From assembly GCA_963575745.1 (NCBI GenBank), contig CAUYUJ010016067.1:226514-254013 (forward strand): 27,500 nt of DNA, in the 5' to 3' direction. This stretch comes from Prorocentrum cordatum. Taxonomy: Eukaryota > Sar > Dinophyceae > Prorocentrales > Prorocentraceae. The first letter of the stretch is position 1. Each line of letters starts with the position of its first letter. A program made the position numbers and the translations under genes. Under the pieces are notes generated by a model. The model had not been told where the DNA came from, ran no database searches, and saw nothing but the letters and a program-made list of their open reading frames with translations. This document shows, in pieces, positions 9,599-16,601 of this stretch.

Positions 9599-9738
9599 GA
9601 TGCGCCATTCGCGCCCGCGGGGGCGCCAGGAACGCCCGGGGCGGCGAGCTGCCCTTTTTGCGGGGGCGCGGGGGAGAGCGGAGCGTCGACGCCGCCGCTC
9701 GTGCCGGCAGTGCCCTCGCCGCCACGGCCGGGTGCTCC

Positions 9739-9971
9739 TCGAGCAGTGGCGAAGCGTCCTGGCACGCCTATAGCCCTGCCAAGCAGTGTTCTAAGAACCT
9801 TTTGTGGATTCCACGAACTGTTCTTAGAGCATTTCTGGCCGGGACTGTCTTGTGTTAACACACCGGTTTTATGTTCTACGAACGTTGTTTCTGTTCCTGG
9901 AACATTTCGGGGTTCTCAGAACATTTCGTGGTATGACCATAGGGATGCCGGGACGGTCGGTCCCTGCTCAA
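9739..9971 (+). mobile_element. Family F TIR element (copy F2)
   Basis: Same structure as F1. It is bracketed by CTCCTCGAG at 9735-9743 and CTCCCCGAG at 9973-9981, a 9-bp direct repeat with one mismatch. Removing 238 bp joins RVLLE to ALVGAHPRRGP. This may be an intron-forming insertion near the 5' end of the NO VEIN-like gene, but the upstream frame is Arg-rich and unconvincing. Confidence 0.8.
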
Positions 9972-9981
9972 TCTCCCCGAG

Positions 9982-10014
9982 GCGCTGGTCGGGGCGCACC
10001 CCAGGAGAGGTCCA
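9982..10014 (+). CDS. Possible short upstream exon of the NO VEIN-like gene
   Basis: Reads ALVGAHPRRGP and ends at a canonical donor GTGAGT (10015-10020). Splicing to the CTGCAG acceptor ending at 10148 keeps the frame of the downstream gene. Support is limited to the splice signals and frame. Confidence 0.35.
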
Positions 10015-10030
10015 GTGAGTTTAGCCGGAA

Positions 10031-10164
10031 GTCGGGCATGTACCTCTACAGAGGGAAAACATCCAAATAGTCAGCAGGGGACGATTTGTGCGTTTGTTTG
10101 AACATTTTTGTTGACCATTTGTCCTTTTGCTTCCAAGCCCGCCTGCAGGAGGACATGCCCCGAC
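10031..10164 (+). mobile_element. Family E TIR element inside a probable intron (copy E5)
   Basis: Left end GTCGGGCATGTACCTCTACAG, right end CCTGCAGGAGGACATGCCCCGAC. GAAGT at 10028-10032 and 10166-10170 is a candidate 5-bp target duplication. A canonical donor GTGAGT lies 16 bp upstream of the element. Its right arm contains a pyrimidine-rich CTGCAG at 10143-10148, a good acceptor; the GAAG of the right flank (to 10169) is an alternative acceptor in the same frame. Confidence 0.8.
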
Positions 10165-13100
10165 CGAAGTGTAGCCCCGTCGGTCCACCTGTCGGGGCTC
10201 CCCCAGAGGCGCTGCCCGGGGGCGACTGGGGCAGCCGCGAGTTCGAGGCCCTCGCGGCCCTCGCGGCAAAGGAGGGCGGGCCTCCGGGCGCCGCGCGGGC
10301 GAGGCTGCTGGCGCAGGCGCTCGAGGCCGCCTGGCCTCAGTACGAGCGCTACATGGCGCGGGCGGACGGCGAGCCCTCCTCCTTTGCCCGTGCGCTGCGA
10401 GAGACGCGGTGGATACCCGCCGACGCAGCCCCTGGAGAGGAGCCGCCCGGCGACGAGGCCGCGGCGGCGCTCCTGAGGCCCAGCGAGGCCATCGCCAGCA
10501 CGCCGGCCTTGCGCGCCGTGTTCCCGGAGGCCGCGCTGCTGGCGGGGCGCCTGACGACGGCAGTGTCGGGGGCGTTCGCGGAGGCGCTCGGCGTGGTGCA
10601 GGAGCCGTCGGTGGAGCTGGCGACGGGCGTGCTGCGCGGCTTCGCGCGGGGGGCGCCCGTGGGCCCCGAGGCAGCCACTGCCGTATACGGGTACCTGCAG
10701 CGCCAGGGCGCGGACCTCTCCCCGCTCCGCCGCGCCCTGTGCGTCGCCGTGGCGGCGGGGCGCCCGGCTGCGCTCCCTGCCGACTGCGTCTGGGAGGACG
10801 AGGGCGGGGCGGCCGCAGCTCCGGCGCTGCTGGCCCTCTACGGCCCGCAGTGGCGGGGCTTCTTCGTCGAGGGCCTCGGCGTGCCAGAGCGGCCCACGGC
10901 GGAGCATGCCCTGCGCCGCCTGGACCACCTGACCGGGCCCGGCAGGACAGACGGCGTGGACACGGCGGCGGTGTGGGCCGTGCTGCTGCTCATAGCGGAG
11001 CGGTGCGCCCAGTCCAGCGGCGAGGAGGCGAGCGAGTGGCGTCGGGCGCCTGCGGCGCTGTGGGGCCGCGCCTGCATCCCGCTGCGGGGCGACGGCCTCG
11101 GGGTGCCCTCGGAGGGCGTGCTCTTCGCCGACGACTGCTCGCAGGTGCCTCCCCAAGTCTTGGAGGCGACGCAGGCGGCAGTGCCCTTCGCTGCGACGCC
11201 GCCCATGGGAGCGAGAAGCGCTGAGCATTGGCCGTCGCTCCTGCTGTCAGCTGGGGTACGAGCGCTGTCCTCCGCCTGCGTCGTCAGGCCAGTGCACAGC
11301 GCAGCGCAGCCAGCAGTGCAGCTGTTTCGTTCGGTGGCCGCGCTGTTGCCGCTGGCGCAACGGTACCTCTTCCACCGCCACCAGGCCGTCCACGACAGCG
11401 TGCGCGAGGCGGCCGCCTCGAGGGTGCGTGCCCTGCACGTCCGGCGCGTGATGCAGACGCTGGAGCTGACGTGCGAGGTCACCCCCCGCGAGGGGGATGC
11501 CCCGACCGTGACGACGCTCCCAGTGGATGCCTTCTTGGAGGAGTCGTGGGCGAAAAGCATCTCCATATCCGCAGCCTCGTGGGCTGGGCCCCTGGGCCGC
11601 GCCCCTGCGGATTCGGGGCGTTGGTCCGCGGAGGCCCCGCGCGGAACGCGTCCGTGCGACCGCGTATCCTTGGCTCCGCGCCCCAGCATCCAGACTGCGA
11701 GGGCGCGGATACGGATATAAGCCCGCCGTTCGTGCAGGAGGGCGGCGCGGGCCGCCCCGAGGGCACGAGCGGCACGCGGCCGCCGCTCCTGCTGGTGCTC
11801 CACGGCGCCGCCATGCCCACCATCTGCGTGCAGCTGGCCCGGCTGCTGGTGCCGCCGGCCCCCGCGGGCTCACCGGGCTCCGCCGCGGCGGCCTCGGCGC
11901 AGCACGCCCGCGAGGCGCTGGCGACCTTCCTGGTCTCCGCCGCCGCCGGCAACGGGGAGGAGATCTGCAGGGCGCTGGGCGTGGGCGAGGCACCAAAGGA
12001 GCTCGAGCTGTGGCCCGTGCCGCAGGAGCTCGAGGGGGCGGAGGCCGAGGGGCCCTCGGCCGCGGCGGCGGACGCGGCGGGAGGCGGCGCCAGTTCGGAC
12101 GAGGTCGGCTCTGCGTGAGCTTGGCCTTTGGCCAGGGTGACGTTTGGTGCGGGCCCGCCAGGGTACACTCCGCCCGGGCCCGCGCGCCTGGGTGTGGGTG
12201 GGCCCCCCCCGCGGTCTCCGGAAGCCGCGCACCAAAGGTCACGCTTGCCCAGGGTCACTCTTGCATGTGGCCCACGAGGGCGAGTACGGCAAGGCCGTGC
12301 AGCAGCGCAGCACGGCCGCCCGCTCGGACCCATACGGCGGAGGAGGCGCCGAGGAGGAGGAGGAGGACGCCGCCGAAGGGGCCGAGGGCGCCGACGCAGA
12401 TCCTGGAGCGGAGCACCTGGGGGCAGGAGAGGACGCCCGCACTGGCTGGCGCGATGGCTGGCGCGAGGCCGCGGAAGGCGAGGAGGACGAGGCCGAGGCC
12501 GGCGCCGACGCCAAGGGCGGCGAGAAAGGCAAAGACAGCGGCAAGGGCAAGGGCAAGGGCAAGGGCGATGGCGACGGCAAGGGCAAAGGCGAGGGCAAAG
12601 GCGAGGGCAAAGGCGAGGGCAGAGGCAAGGGCAAGGGCAAGGGCAAGGGCGAGAAAGGGGACGGCCGCCAGGCCTGGGACATGGGCGACGTGTTCACCGG
12701 CCTGCCAGCCAGGGCGAGAGCCGAGCCGATCGGCGAGAGCTCGGAGAGCAAGCCAGAAAAGGTTTTCCAGACCCGCGTCTACGATCTCGAGGATGTGCGG
12801 GAGCAGGCAGCCAGGTCTGCCCTGCCGCCGGTCCCCGCGGGCGGCGACGACGACACCGAGGTGCGTCACAGGACAGGGCGCTGGGGCGAGGAGTTCGTCT
12901 ACACATACCTTAAGCGCAAGCTCGAGGGTGGCGGCCCGGATGCTCAGGAGTCAGGAGGAAAGAAACAACTCACAGGCACACAACTAGTCGCTGGTGCCCC
13001 GGAACATTTGGGAAAATATGGGAAGCGGAGGGGAAGACGAAAGCCCAGAAAATAGTGACATCAAAACGGTGTGTATTTATTTATGCCTGTGTCCCTGGCC

Positions 13101-13557
13101 CCCTCTCTGAGGAGGGCGAGCGGAAGCGAGTGGTCTGGGTGAACGAGCACGAGGAGAGCGGCCTGCAGTACGACGTGCGGGTCGAGGACGCCCGCAGCGG
13201 GGACCCGGAGGCGTACGTGGAGGTGAAGACGACGCGCTCCAGGGGGAAGCACGTGTTCGAGATGAGCTACCGGGAGTGGACCTTCGCGCAGAAGGAGGGC
13301 AACCGCTACGTCATCTTCCGCGTGCAGAACGCCGGGCACAGCTCGGGTGTTGCTAGAAGTGCCCCAGGCCCAAGGTGCCCCCGGGATTCTGAGCACCAGA
13401 GGGACCCAAGGGCTCAAGCATGGAGCGAAAAGCTGCAGGTACCTTGGGCCAGGGGCACCTCTAGCAACACCCGAACAGCGACGTGGAGCTGTGCTCGATC
13501 ACGAACCCGTTCCGCCAGTGGAAGGACCTGAACCTGGGCATGTGCCTGAGCTTCTGA
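10149..13557 (+). CDS. NO VEIN-like protein with C-terminal DUF3883 (NOV_C) domain; 3' exons split by introner-like elements
   Basis: Arabidopsis NO VEIN and relatives are large nuclear proteins; molecular activity is poorly known. Proposed exons: 10149 to about 11546-11558, about 11722-12103, 12279-12947, 13112 to 13335-13342, and 13479-13557 (TGA 13555-13557). The 5' end is not resolved. Near 10850-10930, WRGFFVEGLGVPERPTAEHA resembles the central region of NOV-type proteins. A Lys/Gly/Glu low-complexity linker lies at about 12530-12660. The C-terminal domain starts at GRWGEEFVYTYLKRKL (about 12880) and continues RVVWVNEHEESGLQYDV, YVEVKTT, KHVFEMSYREWTFAQKEG, RYVIFRV and ELCSITNPFRQWKDLNLG. 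The D...EVK arrangement is like a PD-(D/E)XK nuclease core. Family identity at the C-terminus is secure; exon boundaries are inferred. Confidence 0.8.
11559..11718 (+). mobile_element. Introner-like TIR element, family C, in the NO VEIN-like gene
   Basis: Arms: ATCTCCATATCCGCAGCC on the left; the right arm read on the other strand is ATATCCGTATCCGCGCCC (14 of 18 positions match, with further matches inward). AAGC flanks both sides (11555-11558, 11719-11722). Removing 164 bp joins SWAK to SPPFVQEGG in frame, whereas read-through meets a stop at 11718-11720. An AG acceptor lies in the right AAGC copy (ends 11721). A GTGGGC donor at 11546 pairs with it in frame; the donor is therefore uncertain. 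Confidence 0.75.
12105..12273 (+). mobile_element. Introner-like TIR element, family D (copy D1), forming a GT-AG intron
   Basis: ACGAGG flanks both sides (12099-12104, 12274-12279). The last G of the left copy plus the first T of the element give a GT donor, and the AG of the right copy is the acceptor. The intron is thus 12104-12278 (175 nt), phase 0, joining SSDE to GEYGKAVQ. Read-through meets a stop at 12116-12118. The inner inverted repeat is GTGACGTTTGGTGCG against CGCACCAAAGGTCAC. A second copy, D2, lies at 24498-24667. Confidence 0.85.
12535..12660 (+). repeat. Lys-Gly / Glu-Gly coding minisatellite
   Basis: Tandem GGCAAG and GGCGAGGGCAAA hexamers encode a (KG)n/(EGKG)n linker in frame with the NO VEIN-like gene. 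Probably a disordered basic/acidic spacer before the C-terminal domain. Confidence 0.85.
12951..13109 (+). mobile_element. Introner-like element, family A (copy A1), in the NO VEIN-like gene
   Basis: AGGAG flanks both sides (12946-12950, 13110-13114). The ends are TCAGGAGG and, on the other strand, CAGAGAGGGGG, a short imperfect TIR. Removing 164 bp joins GGGPDAQ to EEGERKR in frame inside the C-terminal domain, whereas the read-through frame stops at 13053-13055. The AG acceptor falls in the right AGGAG. With exact excision the donor would be GA (12948), a donor class reported in dinoflagellates; GC at 12942 is an in-frame alternative. A second copy, A2, lies at 25962-26127. Confidence 0.8.
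13343..13474 (+). mobile_element. Introner-like TIR element, family B, in the NO VEIN-like gene
   Basis: TIRs are TCGGGTGTTGCTAGAAGTGC on the left and, on the other strand, TCGGGTGTTGCTAGAGGTGC on the right: 19 of 20 identical, then CCC in both. ACAGC flanks both sides (13338-13342, 13475-13479). Removing 137 bp joins FRVQNAG to DVELCSITNPF in frame, restoring the end of the DUF3883 domain. The AG acceptor falls in the right ACAGC (ends 13478). A GC donor at 13336 gives an in-frame GC-AG intron; the exact donor is uncertain. This is the youngest-looking insertion by TIR identity. Confidence 0.88.
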
Positions 13558-13580
13558 GGGGCGCTGGTCAGCTACGCGCA

Positions 13581-13722
13581 GAGGGGGGTAGGGGAGGGGG
13601 GGGGGCGTCTTAGAAGCCCCCTGCTTCTTAGAAGGCGCGGGCCTTATCTATAGATGCAAGGCCGGCGCCTTCTAAGAAGCAGCCTGCTTCTAAGAAGCCC
13701 CCCCCCTCCCCCCACCCCCTTG
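13581..13722. repeat. Large hairpin just after the NO VEIN-like stop codon (family H)
   Basis: Inner arms are 38 bp, TCTTAGAAGC...AAGGCGC.GGCCTT, with 34 matches, around a 12-nt loop (13646-13657) holding ATCTATAGAT. The symmetry continues outward into a G-rich left flank (13581-13606) and a C-rich right flank (13698-13722). It starts 23 bp after the TGA at 13555-13557. It could be a TIR element in the 3' UTR or a transcript-end structure; the sequence does not decide. Confidence 0.75.
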
Positions 13723-13860
13723 TGCGCGCCGCCAAGCTGGGTAGCAGCGTGCTCCCTCCCCCCCCTCGCCGTTCTCTCCCCCTCTCTTCGGCGCGTCTCG
13801 CCGCGTGCCCAAAGAAGGGGCGCCCCGTGCCGTGCCGTGATGCCTCAGGCCCAGATTCAT

Positions 13861-14033
13861 GTCGGGCGTGTCCCCCTACAGGGGGATTTTCGACGAAAAA
13901 TAAAAATACCCCACACATATCCCAAAAAGGTCAAAATATATTCAAAACAAAGTCCCTGATTTTTTTGGGACTATTTTTGATTATTGTTGGGGTACTTTTT
14001 TATTTTTCGTCGAAAATGGGGGACAGGCCCGAC
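13861..14033 (+). mobile_element. Family E TIR element (copy E6)
   Basis: Left end GTCGGGCGTGTCCCCCTACA then GGGGGATTTTCGACGAAAAA. The right end reads TTTTTCGTCGAAAATGGGGG then ACAGGCCCGAC, lacking the CCCCCTGTA block that the other right arms carry, so it has a small internal deletion. Confidence 0.85.
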
Positions 14034-14360
14034 GTAAGCCTAGATGCGGATGAACAGCGTGACCCGCCAGATCCTGGGACCTGTGCGCTGTCATATAAGC
14101 TCCGAAAATGAACTGAGCAAACATGCACGTCGGCCGATCAATCGACTGGCCAATGAATCGAACAACAGCTGCCGCTTCACGATGCAGTGCCACAGGAGCA
14201 TCCCAACAGGCAGTCGGCGTGCCCTTGCGGCACGATTCCCGCCAGCCCCAGCTGATGCCCGCTACGGTCAGGAATTTCGGCTCAGCGTGCCTCTCCGCCG
14301 CTGGTTCTGGCCAACCACCCTTTGGCGCGACACGCTATCCACGCTCCCATTCCCAAGGTC
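14034..14360. other. Noncoding stretch
   Basis: No gene or repeat family recognised between the E6 element and the dispersed repeat at 14361. Confidence 0.35.
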
Positions 14361-14550
14361 GTCGTTTTCTTACTCATTGCTTTGCCGATCGTCGCGGGCC
14401 CTCGCACCCCCCCCCTCCCCCCACCAGGGGTAGATCTCGGCTGCTTTGGGCGCTTGTTTCCAGCCGGTGGAGTCTCCCCCATGGCCCATGGGACGCACGG
14501 TTGCAAACAAACAGCCGCACTGAGCAGAGGTCTGGAGCCAGACCCTCCCC
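14361..14550 (+). repeat. Dispersed repeat family I (copy I1)
   Basis: Shares with 24293-24480 the blocks CATTGCTTTGCCGATCG, GCGGGCCCTCGCA followed by a C-rich run, GGACGCAC and GCACTGAGCAGAGG/GCGCTGAGCAGAGG. The two copies are about 190 bp in the same orientation. No TIRs are obvious, so it may be a short interspersed element; no RNA polymerase III box was confidently identified. Confidence 0.7.
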
Positions 14551-14553
14551 CTC

Positions 14554-14581
14554 CCCCTCCCCCTCCTCCTCCTCCTCCTCC
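14554..14581. repeat. (CCCCCT)n/(TCC)n tract at the LINE 3' boundary
   Basis: C/T-rich tract turning into pure TCC units directly before the repeated TGTCGATCC at 14582. On the minus strand it is a GGA tract following the LINE. Confidence 0.85.
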
Positions 14582-14698
14582 TGTCGATCCTGTCGATCCA
14601 TGCGCAGCCGAGCTCCTCCAGGCGAGAACACTGGGCGGCGGGCGACGGCGAGCCCCGCGAAAAACGAAGCCAGGGCCAGCAGGCGCGCGACCGCACCG

Positions 14699-16018
14699 CT
14701 AAGGCCCCGACTGTTGGAGGGGTACAGGCCGACCCACGAAGGATTTGGTGGACGGATCCTTCCCCTCCTTCAGCTGCTTTAGGGTCTTCTCCGCTGGCTT
14801 GTTTGGAGGCGCGCCAGGGCACGGACCTCCCAACAGGCACAGCTTGACAGACCCGAATGCAGCACACGAATTACACCATACGACACGGCCGCCACTAATC
14901 CAGAGCTTATGGCTGGTGTGGGCGAGCCTGGCCAACCTGGGGAGGCCAGAGCACGGCAGTGCGCACGCTGACGATTCTGAAAATCCCGAGGCGCCACAAT
15001 TCACACATCGGTAGGCCCCTTTCCCCTTTGTGCCCGTCCTGTGGACAGCGTGCCCTTTGAAATCACATACCAAAACTAAAGGGTCATGTTTAGGGCGGGG
15101 AGGGGCCTTACATTTCTGGACGTCGGGGAAATTCTTCTTACTGAGCATCTCCCCGAAACACGCAATAAACCGACTGAAGTCTTCTACCTCCGAACATCTT
15201 TGTCTCTGGAGGGCGCGGAGGCGAGGGTTGCAAGGGTGCTCCTGGGCTCCACGCTTAGCAAGACCGTCAGCTCTGCCGTTGCCGACCCAGGCCCAATGGG
15301 GGGCCTCCGAGGTCTCAAGACATCTACTCCAAGAAATGTGACTCTTAATTTTGTGCAGGCAGATCAGGTCTTGTCCTATATCCAGAACACGATCCCAAAC
15401 GAGCTCCCAGACCTCCGAGAACGCCACCTCAGACAAGTCCGACTCGGGCCCGCGGGCCCAAACGTCCAAGACGGCCTGGCAATCTGTGTAGATCTGGGTG
15501 CACTGCGAGGGCCCACTGAGCTTGAGGGCCATCAGCAATGCATATAGTTCACCTGCTCCCGATTCCTGGACAGGATGAGGAAGGGGTCCAAACGCACTGC
15601 CCTCGCAACGACTGCTCTGATCCATAGCCACCACTGGCCAACCTGCACGCGCCGCGTACAGGGAGGTCGTGTCAAAGCCTGAGCCGTCGATGCATATCCT
15701 GCTGCCTAGGAAACCTGCTTCTGGCACTTTTTCCCACCGCCAAACCTCGGCTGTGGAAACCTTGGGCCAGTCATAACCTGGGTCAGCAATGAGCGTTCTC
15801 GTCGACAAGAAATCGTAGGCGCCCAGCTGCATACCTCTGACCACGCACTGCGGCAGGTCTAGGTCCCGCCTAAACAGAAGAAACCCATCACACTGGTATA
15901 AACGATGCTGCGGCGTGCCGTAATACACTTCGCAGACCCTGCACAGCGGCGTGATGGCACGCCTGTCCTGGAACAAAACTTCCTGAGTGGGATGACCCCC
16001 TGCGACTACATTACACAA
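14699..16018 (-). pseudogene. LINE RNase H and cysteine-rich C-terminus (displaced frame of ORF2)
   Basis: RNase H removes the RNA strand during element copying. All expected acidic residues are visible, counted from the ATG at 16018: Asp111 (ICIDGSG), Glu157 (GAGELYALL), Asp179 (QIYTDCQA), His227 (KSHISW) and Asp251 (GNGRADGLAKR). The C-terminal third has paired cysteines (YRCVNCGASG and VVWCNSCAAFG), likely zinc-binding, as in other dinoflagellate LINEs. It follows the upstream frame after a one-base shift at a run of five T on the coding strand (16018-16022), so the ATG at 16018 is probably not a natural start. Confidence 0.75.
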
Positions 16019-16595
16019 AAAGGAGGCAGCTGCGTTTCTCCCCGCTTTTCCTAAGGCCTCTTAGGGTATCCACGATGGGCCCCGGGAGGGGAGGAACCAC
16101 ACGCTCAGGATCATCGGGGTCAGGGGCCCCAACATGCTCCAGAAGCCTCATATGTGTACTGTAGTCTATCAACTTAGTCAGGGTGCGCTTCCCGAAGTGG
16201 TTGAGGTCCAGTAAGAAACAACTGCAAGACTCCCAAGTGCCCCAAGTGGTAAACCTCCCGCCCAGACGATCCAAGGTAGCCCAAACCGCTCCAGCTGGCC
16301 CCCGAACCTTGTCCCAGGTCCTGGTAGCAACCGTAGGGTAGGCCTGCGCGCAGGCCCTCATGATGTGCTCGGGGACCCATTTCTGTTTCACAGCCTGTTG
16401 CCACATCTTGAGCGGCAGGAGGTTGGCCTGGAACACAGGGTCCATGCCCTTGTCAGGGCCCAACAAAAACTGCAGAGTCCTGGAACGGCCCCGTCCTTTG
16501 CCGAAAGCTGCCTGGCCTATGATAGAGCGCAGCTTCATGACCGTCGAAGTGTTCATGCCTATGACCGCTGTGCCGTAAAAAGCTGCTGGCACCAC
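16011..16595 (-). pseudogene. LINE ORF2 segment between RT and RNase H
   Basis: In the same frame as the RT ORF but separated from it by TGA 16602-16604. It begins VVPAAFYGTAVIG, the kind of sequence found after the RT thumb in these elements, and runs through a connection domain. It ends KRSCLLFV at a stop reached only because of the frameshift; the next frame continues as CNVVAGGHPTQEV. A pair of small indels near 16600 could explain the TGA. Confidence 0.65.
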
Positions 16596-16601
16596 CTGTC
16601 T

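Noticed and set aside
12239-12869. Leu/Pro-rich minus-strand frames opposite the (KG)n linker
   Set aside because: Shadow of the hexamer repeat in the NO VEIN-like exon; apparent hydrophobic stretches are not membrane segments of a real gene.
15086-15547. Plus-strand open frame inside the LINE RNase H
   Set aside because: The minus strand holds a complete RNase H with all catalytic residues; the plus frame is its shadow.
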